A stretch of DNA of 64,000 nt from positions 30,863-94,862 of the forward strand of contig CAIKNP010000003.1 of the NCBI GenBank assembly GCA_903828785.1, written 5' to 3'. The translations under genes and the position numbers were made by a program. Position 1 is the stretch's first letter, and each line of letters opens with the position of its first letter. A model generated the notes under the pieces. It worked only from the letters and a program-made list of their open reading frames with translations, did not search any database and was not told where the DNA came from. This stretch comes from an uncultured Actinomycetes bacterium (GTDB lineage Bacteria; Actinomycetota; Acidimicrobiia; Acidimicrobiales; RAAP-2). Below, one piece after another: positions 16,508-25,836 of the stretch.

Positions 16508-17275
16508 TTAGATGACTGGAGAAAGTCCCCCATCGAGGGCGATACCGACGCCAGTCAGGTAACTCGCCCGTGGCGAGAGCAAGAACGCGGCCAGGTCGGC
16601 AAATTCCTCTCGACGACCAAAACGGCCAAGGGCAATAGCCGAACGTTGGGGGTGGTTGTCGTAAAAGTTCTGCTCGGAGATGCCAGCGGCCTCCGCCCGA
16701 CGCGCCCACTGGCCCGACGCAATAAGACCAATGAGGAGGGCGTTGACCCGCACCCCCTGCGCGCCAACTTCAGTGGCTAAGGCTTTCGTCATGGCTAAGC
16801 CCGCGGCCCGGGAGGCCCCCGTGGGCATAGAACCCGCGTGCGGCTCTCGAGCCATTATCGCCAGTACGTTAACGATGGCCCCCTGGCGGACGATCAGGGC
16901 GGGTAGCGCTAAGCGACACATGCGCACGGCCGCTACCACCTTGAGTTCGTAGTCCTCGCGCCACTGCTCATCGTCCGAATCACGTATTGACGCCGCGGCC
17001 GCCCGTCCCGCATTGTTGACCAGGCCATCGATCCCACCAAATCGTTCGAGAGTGGCACTGACGAAGGACTCGCAGTCGCCGGCGCGTGTGACGTCGGCTC
17101 GCATCACGAGGGCTCGGTCCCTCAAGAGTTCCTGCGCTCGGTCCAGGCGATCGCGGCTGCGTCCACAGACGGCGACTTGAGCACCTTCGGCAATCAGCCG
17201 AGTGGCCAGGGCCAAGCCCAGACCGTCCGTACCACCGGTGATAACCATGGTCTTCTGTCGCAGTTCGAGATCCAC
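16508..17275 (-). CDS. SDR-family protein with substituted catalytic residues
   Basis: 255 residues from GTG 17275; no good ribosome-binding site, so the start is approximate. The Rossmann motifs are intact: TGGTDGLG near 14-21 for NAD(P) and LVNNAG. The catalytic triad is not: the usual Ser after IVNV is replaced (NVLAIMA), and the YxxxK motif reads TGASR, so Tyr is Thr and Lys is Arg. The C-terminal LTGVGIALDGG is typical of classical SDRs. It can probably bind a dinucleotide but should not reduce ketones in the usual way. A 164-nt gap separates it from the next SDR upstream, so it is probably its own unit. Confidence 0.85.
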   Translation of the reverse strand: MDLELRQKTMVITGGTDGLGLALATRLIAEGAQVAVCGRSRDRLDRAQELLRDRALVMRADVTRAGDCESFVSATLERFGGIDGLVNNAGRAAAASIRDSDDEQWREDYELKVVAAVRMCRLALPALIVRQGAIVNVLAIMAREPHAGSMPTGASRAAGLAMTKALATEVGAQGVRVNALLIGLIASGQWARRAEAAGISEQNFYDNHPQRSAIALGRFGRREEFADLAAFLLSPRASYLTGVGIALDGGLSPVI

Positions 17276-17439
17276 GGGGCAATCGTAGGCAGGGTCGCCC
17301 GCGAGACGTCGGCAGTGGTGGCGCTCGGTCCGGCGGCGTAACGCATTCCTTTGGCGGCCGATTGAAAGGCCGGCGGGTACGCGACGAGAGAAATCCAGAA
17401 CGAAGAAGCGAGTGCTGATCTCCCGGCTCAGTCTTCGCC

Positions 17440-18207
17440 CTAGTCCATGAAGGCACCACCGTTAACCGAGATTGCCTCTCCGGTCACGAAGGCGGCGTCG
17501 TCAGAAAGCAAGAAGGCCACGACTTTGGCGACGTCTTCGGGTGTTTCCAGTCGGCCCAGCGGGGTGTCGTTCACCCACCCCTGTCGTACGTCTTCGACCG
17601 TTACACCGCGAAGTTCGGCTTCCCAGGTTTGTTCGCGGTCCATCATCGGTGTCGCGACGAATCCGGGACAAACCGAGTTCACACGAATCTTATGAGGGGC
17701 TAGTTCCAGGGCCATGGCCTGGGTGAGGCCCAAGACGGCAAACTTGGAGGCGACGTAGTCGGCAAGAAACGGGGCCCGGCCTTGCTTCGCGGCCATAGAT
17801 GCGGTGTTGACGATCGCGCCCCCAGTGCCGAGTCGCATCATGGCGCGCGCCGCCGACTGACCGCAGTAGAAGACACCGAAGGTGTTGATCTCAAAATTCC
17901 ACTTGAGATCGGCGGGGCTGATGTCGACGAAGCGCTGCATTTTCGACACCCCCGCGTTGGAGACCCACGCGTCCAAGCGACCGTGATGGCTCACGATCGC
18001 TCCGACAACTTCCTCCACCTGCTCGGGGCTGGTGACGTCGAGGGCCCGCGCGTCGGCGCTGGGGAGACTCGCCGCCAAACGCTCGGCACTGTCGAGATTG
18101 ACGTCAGTAACCACGACGTGAAAACCACGACGACTGAGCTCGGTGGCGATGGCCGCACCTATTCCGGAACCGGCTCCGGTGATGCCAACGACGGGAAGGG
18201 TATTCAT
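17440..18207 (-). CDS. SDR-family polyol/sugar dehydrogenase
   Basis: 255 residues; ATG 18207 with AAGGAG at 6 nt, ATGA overlap with the kinase stop. This is a complete classical SDR: GITGAGSGIG for NAD(P), NAG, the Ser in NTASMA, and the active-site YVASK. The C-terminal VTGEAISVNGG is typical of SDRs that oxidise polyols or reduce ketoses. As the last gene of the DeoR-BtpA-kinase operon it probably converts a polyol to the ketose that the kinase phosphorylates. The exact substrate cannot be read. Confidence 0.9.
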   Translation of the reverse strand: MNTLPVVGITGAGSGIGAAIATELSRRGFHVVVTDVNLDSAERLAASLPSADARALDVTSPEQVEEVVGAIVSHHGRLDAWVSNAGVSKMQRFVDISPADLKWNFEINTFGVFYCGQSAARAMMRLGTGGAIVNTASMAAKQGRAPFLADYVASKFAVLGLTQAMALELAPHKIRVNSVCPGFVATPMMDREQTWEAELRGVTVEDVRQGWVNDTPLGRLETPEDVAKVVAFLLSDDAAFVTGEAISVNGGAFMD

Positions 18208-19673
18208 AGCTGACTCCTTGCGAGACTGTGACTTAGGCTGGTGGTGACTTCGCTCAGTTGCAGAAACTGTTGGTAACGCTCTTCGTAGACCGCGAGGTGT
18301 TGGGGGTTGGGCGAAATAATTTCGCCCGCCTCCAGGGCACCACGAACGTACGCCCAGTCATCGATGAGGCCGCTCCCCAGACCGGCCAACACCGCCGCGC
18401 CAAACGAGGCCCCCGGATGATTAATGATCGACACCAGGTCACGTTGCAACACCGAAGCAAGAATTTCACGCCATAGGCGCGACTTCGAGCCTCCGTTGGT
18501 TACGCGGATACTGGTCAGCGTAACTCCGCGTTGGGCGAACACGTCGGTGTGGGAGCGAAAGCCGTAGGCGATGGCCTCGAGGAACGCTCGATGCAGGTTT
18601 CCCCGACTACTTCCCAGGTGTAGTCCGAGCACCGCCCCGCGAAGATTGGGGTCGTGCAGGGGGGTCTTCTCCCCCAAAAAGTATGGGAGGGCCAGCAGAT
18701 CACCGGGCGCCGAGTGCTGGGCTTCGTCATCCAAACTCGCTAAGTCTGCCCCACCCAAGAGGTCTTGCTCCCAGCGCAAAATCGAACCGCTGGTCGCCAT
18801 GCAACCGTTCGGCAGCCACTGGCCCTCAATCGGGTGCGCGTCGAGATACAGGCGCTCGTCGGTGAAGAGTTGGTCGCTAACGGCCAGGATGTCCCCCGCT
18901 CCCCCGAGCTTGACCAGGGCGTCGCCGCCTTCGACCAATCCCGCCCCGTAGGCACTGAGCACGTGATCAGCGCCGCCGACCACGATGAGCGTTCCCGCGT
19001 CTAGCCCCGTCTCTTGGGCGGCCTGCGCCGATACCAGCCCCAGCGGCGTACCCGGCCGCTCGACCGGGAGCAGTTCGGGCCAGGTGATACCGGTGGCGTC
19101 GACGACGGCAGCGAGCGGATTGAGGTGCAGCGAGTAGAGGCCGCTTTCTATAGCCCAATTCTGTTCCACGTGGGGTCGGGCGCCCAGACGCATCGCCAAC
19201 CAGTCGTAACTGCCCATGACGAAGTGTGTACGTGCCCACAATTCGGGTTCGTTCGTCGCTAGCCAGAGGGCGGTGGGCGCCACCGACTGCTGGGAGAGTA
19301 CCGAACCCGTGAGCCCCAGGAGATCGACGTCGGCGAGGGCCACTCGCAAGGACGCAATTTCCTTCGTCGCCCGAGCGTCATTTTGCAGCAGGGCTCGCCG
19401 CAGCGCTCGACCCTGCGCGTCACAAATAACGACCGCCGGCACCATACCCGACACCGCCACCGCGGCGATGGGGCCCGGGCACTGATCACGCAAGGCGCGA
19501 ATCGTGCTGGCCACGCCCCGCCACCACTGTTCGGGATCGGCTTCCGCCCAGCCGGGACTGTCGGAGTAGAGGTCCACCGCGTAAGAAGCGGAGGCCACGA
19601 TACCCTTTTCAGGATCGACCAACACCGCCTTGACGCCCGACGAACCGAGGTCGAGCCCCGCCAGTACGGTCAC
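18204..19673 (-). CDS. FGGY-family carbohydrate kinase (xylulokinase-like)
   Basis: 489 residues, GTG start 4 nt after the BtpA-family stop. The FGGY fold is clear: N-terminal phosphate loop GLDLGSSGVKAVLVD, the DPEQWW segment, the second-domain ATP motif VKLGGAGDILAVS, and the C-terminal VTNGGSKSRLWREILASVLQ followed by GASFGAAVLAGLGSG. It phosphorylates a sugar or ketose with ATP. Xylulose is the commonest substrate in this group, but FGGY kinases cover many ketoses and polyols, so the operon partners must decide. Overlap with the SDR gene (4 nt) implies coupled expression. Confidence 0.92.
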   Translation of the reverse strand: MTVLAGLDLGSSGVKAVLVDPEKGIVASASYAVDLYSDSPGWAEADPEQWWRGVASTIRALRDQCPGPIAAVAVSGMVPAVVICDAQGRALRRALLQNDARATKEIASLRVALADVDLLGLTGSVLSQQSVAPTALWLATNEPELWARTHFVMGSYDWLAMRLGARPHVEQNWAIESGLYSLHLNPLAAVVDATGITWPELLPVERPGTPLGLVSAQAAQETGLDAGTLIVVGGADHVLSAYGAGLVEGGDALVKLGGAGDILAVSDQLFTDERLYLDAHPIEGQWLPNGCMATSGSILRWEQDLLGGADLASLDDEAQHSAPGDLLALPYFLGEKTPLHDPNLRGAVLGLHLGSSRGNLHRAFLEAIAYGFRSHTDVFAQRGVTLTSIRVTNGGSKSRLWREILASVLQRDLVSIINHPGASFGAAVLAGLGSGLIDDWAYVRGALEAGEIISPNPQHLAVYEERYQQFLQLSEVTTSLSHSLARSQL

Positions 19674-19676
19674 GAT

Positions 19677-20480
19677 TTAGGCGCTTCGAGCGGCGTCCAC
19701 GAAACGCTTAACCCGCTCGGGGTCCACTTCGTTCCAGGTATAGCCGTCGCGCTTGAGGTCCGAGCCCACAATGCAACCATCGGCGTACTGGAGGTACTTC
19801 GCGATGGTCCCGGACTTCGCACCGGTATTCAAGAGCACGGGTACCTCGGGGTCGAGCGCGGCGCGCACCTCGGCGACCGTGGCGACGTCGGGCTCGGATC
19901 CCGCCATCGGGCCCGATACCAAAATGACGTCGGCCAGACTAGAGACCACCGTCGACTTCGCCATTTGCGCCGGCGTGCGTTTGCCGATGGGTGAGGCAAA
20001 CTCCGGGGTGATGTTGGCGAATATCGCCAGGTCGTCGCGGCCGAAATTTCGGCGGTCGCGCAGCAACTTCGCGGCGTCGGGCGTCCACGGCCCCATGTCG
20101 GATTCCCAGTAACCGTTAATCACCTCACGCATGAATGACGCCCCCGAAGCAACGGCAATAGCCAAGGCGCACTGGGCGTCCCAAAGGTAGTCAACCCCAA
20201 AGGGGCGATCGCTGGGGCGGCACTCGTTAACGACGCGGGTCATCACCGCCGAGGCCTCGAGACCGGCGTTGAGAACGTAGGGCCGATCACCCTCATTGCA
20301 GAACAAAATGGCGTCAAAGCCTCCTTCGAGCAGGAGCTCGGTATCACGTTTGACGTGATCAACCAGCCCCGGCACACCAGCGGCGGTATCAAATAAGGGC
20401 GTGCCGGGCAGCGGGGGGACGTGGGCCATAGCGATTAGCGGCTTGGCTACTCCAGGGAAGAGTTGGGCAAATCGGGACAC
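19677..20480 (-). CDS. BtpA/SgcQ-family TIM-barrel protein
   Basis: 267 residues; GTG start shares a G with the TAG of the DeoR gene. It matches the BtpA family throughout: the early AMAHVPPLPGTP, ILFCNEGDRPY, the GASFMREVINGYWESDMG core and the late PVLLNTGAKSGTIAKYLQYADGCIVGSDLKRDGYTWN phosphate-site region. BtpA was named for a role in photosystem I stability, and SgcQ sits in an E. coli sugar operon; in heterotrophs the family usually accompanies sugar kinases, so a role as an isomerase or aldolase on a phosphorylated sugar is inferred. It has no export signal. Confidence 0.9.
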   Translation of the reverse strand: MSRFAQLFPGVAKPLIAMAHVPPLPGTPLFDTAAGVPGLVDHVKRDTELLLEGGFDAILFCNEGDRPYVLNAGLEASAVMTRVVNECRPSDRPFGVDYLWDAQCALAIAVASGASFMREVINGYWESDMGPWTPDAAKLLRDRRNFGRDDLAIFANITPEFASPIGKRTPAQMAKSTVVSSLADVILVSGPMAGSEPDVATVAEVRAALDPEVPVLLNTGAKSGTIAKYLQYADGCIVGSDLKRDGYTWNEVDPERVKRFVDAARSA

Positions 20481-21259
20481 TACTTTTCCTCCTCGACGGT
20501 GGCGTGAACAATTTCCACATCAAATTCACGAATCGCTCGCACCACGGGGTGGCTGAGCGACGCGTTGGTGACCAGCACGTCCACGTCGCGAATAGGGGCG
20601 AAGGTGACGACGGCCACCCGTCCAATCTTGGACTCATCGGCCAAAACCACCACGCGACGGCCACTGGCCACCGCGGCGCGCTTCACTTCCGCGTCGTCCA
20701 AGTTGTACTCACAAAGACCCTTGGTTTCGGTAACGCCGGCCACGCCGAGGTACACGGAATCGCAGTTCAGTGTGTCAAACACACTTTCGGCGTGCGCGCC
20801 TATCAAACTCATTTCACCCAGACGGACGACGCCACCGGTAACTATCGTTCGAATTGCTGGTTTATTCGCTAATTCCATCGCAATGAGGAGCGAGGGCGTA
20901 ATTACCGTAATCGGCAGCTCTGGCGAGAGCGCGCGAGCCATTTCGTGCGTGGTCGATCCACCATCAACAAAGACAGTCTCGTTTTCTCGTACCAGGGCGG
21001 CGGCGGCTCGACCAATGGCCACTTTTTCCCGAGAATGGTGCGAGGACCGCTGAAGAATAGGTGGTTCGAAGGAACGACTCTGCACCGAAATTGCGCCGCC
21101 TCGCGTGCGACGAGCGACACCACGCTCTTCGAGATAATCGAGGTCTCGACGAATCGTCATTTCGGACGTGGCAAATTGTTTCGCCAACTCGACGATGGTC
21201 ACCTCGCCGTCCTGTCGCAATTGCTCGGTAATGTCGAGTTTTCTCGCCTTAGAATCCAC
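20480..21259 (-). CDS. DeoR-family transcriptional regulator
   Basis: 259 residues from GTG 21259. The N-terminal helix-turn-helix (about 19-55) contains TIVELAKQFATSEMTIRRDLDYLEERG, the DeoR signature; the C-terminal DeoRC sensor domain has FVDGGSTTHEMA and later LGVAGVTETKGLCEYNLDDAEVKR, which senses a sugar phosphate. It is the first gene of the BtpA-kinase-SDR operon, so it probably represses that operon and itself. A -10 box 6 nt before the GTG suggests a leaderless mRNA; the A/T-rich stretch just upstream (CGAAAGTAACATAAG) is a plausible operator. Confidence 0.93.
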   Translation of the reverse strand: MDSKARKLDITEQLRQDGEVTIVELAKQFATSEMTIRRDLDYLEERGVARRTRGGAISVQSRSFEPPILQRSSHHSREKVAIGRAAAALVRENETVFVDGGSTTHEMARALSPELPITVITPSLLIAMELANKPAIRTIVTGGVVRLGEMSLIGAHAESVFDTLNCDSVYLGVAGVTETKGLCEYNLDDAEVKRAAVASGRRVVVLADESKIGRVAVVTFAPIRDVDVLVTNASLSHPVVRAIREFDVEIVHATVEEEK

Positions 21260-21265
21260 CTGAGC

Positions 21266-21271
21266 ATCTTA
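21266..21271 (-). promoter_or_regulatory. -10 box, leaderless, of the DeoR operon
   Basis: TAAGAT on the minus strand ends 6 nt before GTG 21259, which places the first transcribed base at the start codon. No Shine-Dalgarno at usable spacing is present. Confidence 0.55.
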
Positions 21272-21354
21272 TGTTACTTTCGCACACGATTTTTTCAATT
21301 CACCTGGTGGTTGGACGTAAGGGCCACGACCCGCAACGCCGCACTCACTGAGCC

Positions 21355-22365
21355 CTAGCTCGCGCGGCGTGGTTCTGGTCCGTCGAAATGGATCCACCCC
21401 AGACGGCTGTGCCAGTCACCCTTTTTGAGGGTTTCGAGAATGAATGACTGGAGTCGCGATTGCGGTCGCAGTTCTTCAAAGGGGACCAGAGGCTGGCGAA
21501 AGACGAACTCGAGCACGTTGTCACGGTCGTCGTGCCAGGTGGGCAAAAATGTGAACCGCTGCTGGAACTGGACAATGCGGCTCTCGGGTCCGAGAGCGGC
21601 GGCTAAGCGGTCATCCATCATCCACGATTCCAGGGTCATTAATCGGCTCTGCGAGCAGGGCCACAGTACCCCCAGTACGCGACGGGCCCGCGCGAAGGTC
21701 TCGTCGACGGCCTCGGGTGAAAGGTCAATGAAGGCCGGAATGTGTAGACCCAGGGACTCGTCCCCGTAACGGAAACCTTCGCCCAGTTCTTGTTGCTGGG
21801 CTTCGTCGTACCAGGGTTCACAGGCCAGGATGCCGTGACCCAGCGGGGTGCGGTGAAACTCCAAACTGCCCACCTGGACTATCTCCCCTCGCAATACCGG
21901 CAGTAGCCACCAACCGGCGTCCACGCCGACCGACCCCCACTTCTGACGATGAATCTCGCCGTGACGGGCGAGCAGGCTACAGGTTTCACTAACCAGGTCG
22001 TCGGGTGCCCCCTGGTCGCGAAGCATCCTACGCAGACCCGGGGCCGCCATAGCGAAGACGTAGTAGTACAGCAAGCGGCCGCTCGTCCCATGGTCGTCCA
22101 AGTCGTCCCAGATCGGGAGAAGCGCAAGGTTGTTCCCGCGGTCACGTTCCACCATGGTCACCAGTTGAGCGAGTCGCCTCACCCAGGCCTCTTCAGTGAG
22201 AAAGGTGCTCCAGTGCGACAGAATTTCGTTTCGCGCGTCCAGCGGTATGTCGAGAATGCCCAATTCGTCGTCGAGGGAGGTGGACGTCGTCTCGCGAACC
22301 CTCGCCACCACCGACGCTTCGGGTGCGCCGAGGAAGTGCTCCATCTGATCGAGCGTGGTGGACAC
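21355..22365 (-). CDS. acyltransferase-domain protein (NAT_N/GNAT_C type)
   Basis: 336 residues; GTG start 6 nt after the GH20 stop. It resembles the two-domain actinobacterial acyltransferase family with an N-terminal NAT_N (DUF5596-like) region and a GNAT-like C-terminal domain: note the central GWWLLPVLRGEIVQVGSLEF and LGLHIPAF segments and the terminal SRLGWIHFDG. I recall such proteins being encoded beside sugar-uptake genes and hexosaminidases, as here. By context it might acylate an amino sugar, but that is an inference. No membrane segments. Last gene of the amino-sugar operon; the family call rests on a handful of motifs. Confidence 0.65.
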   Translation of the reverse strand: MSTTLDQMEHFLGAPEASVVARVRETTSTSLDDELGILDIPLDARNEILSHWSTFLTEEAWVRRLAQLVTMVERDRGNNLALLPIWDDLDDHGTSGRLLYYYVFAMAAPGLRRMLRDQGAPDDLVSETCSLLARHGEIHRQKWGSVGVDAGWWLLPVLRGEIVQVGSLEFHRTPLGHGILACEPWYDEAQQQELGEGFRYGDESLGLHIPAFIDLSPEAVDETFARARRVLGVLWPCSQSRLMTLESWMMDDRLAAALGPESRIVQFQQRFTFLPTWHDDRDNVLEFVFRQPLVPFEELRPQSRLQSFILETLKKGDWHSRLGWIHFDGPEPRRAS

Positions 22366-22371
22366 GAGTCT

Positions 22372-23898
22372 CTAGTCCAGCGGTCGAAAGCGCACGCCTC
22401 GGGCGGCGAGGCGCTCGAGGTGTCGCTCTAAGCGAGGTCGAAAATCCTCGACCGCCGTCGCACTCCCCCACACCACCTCCGCGAAGGCGCTGAGTCGGGG
22501 AAAGGTCATGTAATCGAGGTGATCGCGCGTCGCGATGTATTCCGTCCAAATTTGCACCTGTGAACCACGCACGTGGTGGTGTAGGGATGGCTCGAGCTCG
22601 TCGGGAATCACTTGGAATCCGTACACCTTTTCCCAGGTCGTCACCCGGGGCAGCGGCGAAATGGCGACGGGCTCGTCGGGCTCGTCGCTATTGAGGACGT
22701 CGAGATAGAGAAATTGTTCTGGACACATGATCGTGTCGAGACCTCGGCGAGCCGCTCGGACTCCCTTGCTCGCGTTACGCCAGGCCGCAATGATGGTTCC
22801 CTCGAGCACGTCGGCGTCAAGCACTTCGTCCCAGGCCACCACTTCGTGACCGTCCGCTTGCAGGGCCGCCCCCAGGCGCTCGGTGTAGAGCCCTTGCAAC
22901 TCACCGGGTGTGTCGAAACCATTGGCCTCCATGATGGCCAAGGCGGAGGGACTCGCCGCCCATTCATCGCTGGGACACTCGTCACCGCCGATGTGCACGG
23001 GGCTACCGGGGAACAGGCTCGCGACGTAGCGGACAACTTCTTCGGCGAAGTCCAAGGTGGCGGGCTCGACGTTGAGGACATTGTGCGAAATGCCCCAGTG
23101 CGTCCACACCGCCAAGGGTTCGTCGCCGTTGCCAAATTCGGGGTAGGCCGCGAGCACCGCTTGAGCGTGACCCGGTAAGTCGATCTCGGGCATGATCTGA
23201 ACGTGGCGCTTCGCGGCGTGAGCGTTGATGGATGCGATATCAGCCGCCGTGTAAAAACCTCCGTGAGGCACGTTGTCTTGCACCTTTTCGTCCTCGTGCC
23301 CCACCGGCGAACCGGAACGGTAGGCCCCCACGGTGGTGAGTCGGGGCCACGCCGGAATTTCCACTCGCCAGCCCTGGTCGTCGTTGAGATGAAGGTGTAA
23401 ACGGTTTAAACGGTGCATGGCAATGAGATCGATCATGCGACAGACGGTCGCGACATCAAAAAAGTGACGTGACACGTCAAAGTGGCAGCCTCGCCACTCG
23501 AAACGTGGTTCGTCAACGAGGTCAATACCGGGTAAACGCCACTCGGGACAAGGCGACAAGGTCTCGCCAAAGAGCTCAACCGGACCGAGCTGGCGTAAGG
23601 CGGTGAGAGCGTAGGAGAGTCCAGTCGCCGTGGCGACCGTGATGTCCACCCGACCATCAACGCGGAGGGCGAAACCCTCGGCGGGCATGGACTCATCCAC
23701 CCGCACCACGATGATCGCCGACTGCTCGTCACTGGAGCGCACATCCCAGCCAACGGCGTTGGCCAGATCGCTGGCAAAGACGGCCACGGTGTCGGCCAAG
23801 GCGGCGGGGGCGTGGACGTGCAGGGGCGATTGCAACACCACCCCCGCGCCCGAATCACCAGAGACAAATCGTGGCTGGGGTAATAATTCAGGAAACAT
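22372..23898 (-). CDS. beta-N-acetylhexosaminidase, glycoside hydrolase family 20
   Basis: 508 residues. ATG 23898 has GAGAAAGAG upstream and overlaps the ATPase gene end by 11 nt; a TTG 15 nt earlier is possible. An N-terminal alpha/beta GH20b domain (to about 125) precedes the TIM barrel with RGCHFDVSRHF, LHLHLNDDQGW, EIDLPGHAQ and the catalytic HIGGDE (D306, E307). It removes terminal GlcNAc or GalNAc by substrate-assisted catalysis. No signal peptide, so it works in the cytoplasm on oligosaccharides brought in by the importer encoded directly upstream, for example chitin or peptidoglycan fragments. Confidence 0.95.
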   Translation of the reverse strand: MFPELLPQPRFVSGDSGAGVVLQSPLHVHAPAALADTVAVFASDLANAVGWDVRSSDEQSAIIVVRVDESMPAEGFALRVDGRVDITVATATGLSYALTALRQLGPVELFGETLSPCPEWRLPGIDLVDEPRFEWRGCHFDVSRHFFDVATVCRMIDLIAMHRLNRLHLHLNDDQGWRVEIPAWPRLTTVGAYRSGSPVGHEDEKVQDNVPHGGFYTAADIASINAHAAKRHVQIMPEIDLPGHAQAVLAAYPEFGNGDEPLAVWTHWGISHNVLNVEPATLDFAEEVVRYVASLFPGSPVHIGGDECPSDEWAASPSALAIMEANGFDTPGELQGLYTERLGAALQADGHEVVAWDEVLDADVLEGTIIAAWRNASKGVRAARRGLDTIMCPEQFLYLDVLNSDEPDEPVAISPLPRVTTWEKVYGFQVIPDELEPSLHHHVRGSQVQIWTEYIATRDHLDYMTFPRLSAFAEVVWGSATAVEDFRPRLERHLERLAARGVRFRPLD

Positions 23899-24868
23899 GG
23901 GACTCTTTCTCAACGGCGAAACACGAAACGCTCTGGGTGGCGGACAGGAAAACGGGGGTCGGGGTCTGGCTGCGGCACACGTCCATGGCCAAGGGACAAC
24001 GAGGAGCGAAACGGCAGCCCGGTCCGGGGTTAATTACTTTCGGTGGCTCACCAAGATCAGCCACGTCGGTGTCCGCGGGCAGGGGTAGACGGGGATCGGG
24101 GGCGGTCGCCATCAGGAGGCGGGTGTAGGGATGTTGCGGTGACGCAATGACCTCCTGGGTCAGACCCTGCTCGACCACTCGTCCGGCGTAGAGCACAATC
24201 ATTCGGTCCGCCACGTACCGTGCCGAAGCCAAGTCGTGCGTGATGTACAGAAGGGAAACGCCTTCACTGCTGCGCAACTCTCTCATCACGTTGAGCAGGC
24301 CAATTCGAATGGAGACGTCGAGCATGGAAACCGGCTCGTCGGCGAGAATCAGACTGGGCCTCGAAGCCAAAGCCTGAGCGAAACCAAGACGCTGGCGTTG
24401 CCCACCCGAGAGCTCGTGGGGGTAGCGCCGCAACACCTCAGCTCCGGGCAAGAGCCCCACTCGCTCAACGAGAGTGATGGCTTCCGCCTCACGCGCGTCC
24501 TTGTCCAACTCGGGACGGTGTAGTTTGAGCGATCGAGCCAAGCTATGACCAACCCGCAAGACGGGATTAATCGACCCGAAGGGATCCTGAAAAACCATAG
24601 GCATTTTGCCGCGAACGGCCCGGCTGGACTTTTTCCCCAGCAGCTTTCCCTCGAAGGTAATACTGCCGCTGCTTGGCGGATAGAGACCAGCCAGCACTCG
24701 CGCAATAGTTGACTTGCCCGAACCAGACTCGCCCACCAGGGCCACAATCTCGCCTCGGGCGACCACAAAACTCACCTCGTCAGTGGCGTGGAGCGTCCCG
24801 CCGTGGCGAAAGCCCCCCACGCGGAAATGGCGCGAGAGGTTTTCGACGCGAAGAATTTCGTCGTTCAT
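23888..24868 (-). CDS. ABC transporter ATP-binding protein, OppF type
   Basis: 326 residues; ATG 24868 forms TGATG with the previous stop and has GGGGAG before it. Walker [10 protein letters not shown], signature [12 protein letters not shown], Walker [13 protein letters not shown] and a C-terminal [14 protein letters not shown] extension are intact. Partner of the OppD-type ATPase just upstream in the second importer. Confidence 0.95.
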   Translation of the reverse strand: MNDEILRVENLSRHFRVGGFRHGGTLHATDEVSFVVARGEIVALVGESGSGKSTIARVLAGLYPPSSGSITFEGKLLGKKSSRAVRGKMPMVFQDPFGSINPVLRVGHSLARSLKLHRPELDKDAREAEAITLVERVGLLPGAEVLRRYPHELSGGQRQRLGFAQALASRPSLILADEPVSMLDVSIRIGLLNVMRELRSSEGVSLLYITHDLASARYVADRMIVLYAGRVVEQGLTQEVIASPQHPYTRLLMATAPDPRLPLPADTDVADLGEPPKVINPGPGCRFAPRCPLAMDVCRSQTPTPVFLSATQSVSCFAVEKESHVS

Positions 24869-25836
24869 CACAACTCCCCACTCGCGACCAAATGGCAACG
24901 AACGAGGTGGCCATCAACCGGCAACAGTTCGGGGCGGGTGGTGTGACAGCGTTCGGTGGCGTGCGGACAACGAGCGGCGAAGAGGCAGCCCACTGGAGGA
25001 TTCACCAGGGAGGGAGGATTCCCCGCAATACCTACCAGTTCACGCGGCTCACCCACGAGAGAAGGAAAGGCGTCCATTAAGCCGTTGGCGTAGGGGTGGC
25101 GAGGCCGGTCGAAGACGTCACGGGTCTTTCCTAGTTCGACAATTTCCCCCGCGTACATCACCGCCAGTCGGTCGGAGAAGTGTGAGACGACACTCATGTC
25201 GTGCGTCACGAAGAGAACGGCGAAGCCGAGCTCGCGGCGAAGGTCTTCTACTTGGCGCATCAATGAGCGCTGGGCCACCACGTCGAGGGCCGAGGTCGGC
25301 TCGTCCATGATGACCAGCTTGGGATTGAGAATCAGGGCCATGGCAATCATCGCGCGCTGGCGCATGCCGCCCGAAAGCTGGAAGGGAAAACTATTGAGGT
25401 GCGCGGCGTCGATGGATACCATGGCCAGAACCTCGGCGGAGCGCTCAGCAATCTTGCGGTCGTCCCAGTCGGTATGGGCACGACAAGTGTCCGCCAGCTG
25501 TGCCCCAATAGAAATGGTCGGATTGAGTGCGTTCATCGCGCTCTGCATAACGACCGAGATGTCGCGCCAACGAAGTTGACGAAGCTCTTCGGCCCCCATG
25601 CTCGAGAGATCGCGACCCTCGAAGAGCACCTGCCCACCCACCGTCGATGCGGGGTAGGTCAAGAGTTGGGCGATCGAGAAGAGCAGGGTGGACTTGCCAC
25701 AACCGGACTCTCCCACGATGGCCAAAAATTCCCCGGGGTGGAGGTCGAAGGAAACGAACTCGACGGCGTGCGCCGGGCCGCTGGCTGTCTCGTACTCCAC
25801 GCGCAAGTCGCGAACTTGGAGAATCGCTTGGCTCAC
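24868..25836 (-). CDS. ABC transporter ATP-binding protein, OppD type
   Basis: 322 residues from GTG 25836, which overlaps the permease stop as GTGA; longer in-frame starts lie inside the permease and are rejected. Walker [10 protein letters not shown] has Cys in the loop, the signature is [12 protein letters not shown] and Walker B is [12 protein letters not shown]. The C-terminal extension reads [16 protein letters not shown], with three Cys as in other members. It drives import with the OppF-type partner. Confidence 0.95.
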   Translation of the reverse strand: MSQAILQVRDLRVEYETASGPAHAVEFVSFDLHPGEFLAIVGESGCGKSTLLFSIAQLLTYPASTVGGQVLFEGRDLSSMGAEELRQLRWRDISVVMQSAMNALNPTISIGAQLADTCRAHTDWDDRKIAERSAEVLAMVSIDAAHLNSFPFQLSGGMRQRAMIAMALILNPKLVIMDEPTSALDVVAQRSLMRQVEDLRRELGFAVLFVTHDMSVVSHFSDRLAVMYAGEIVELGKTRDVFDRPRHPYANGLMDAFPSLVGEPRELVGIAGNPPSLVNPPVGCLFAARCPHATERCHTTRPELLPVDGHLVRCHLVASGEL

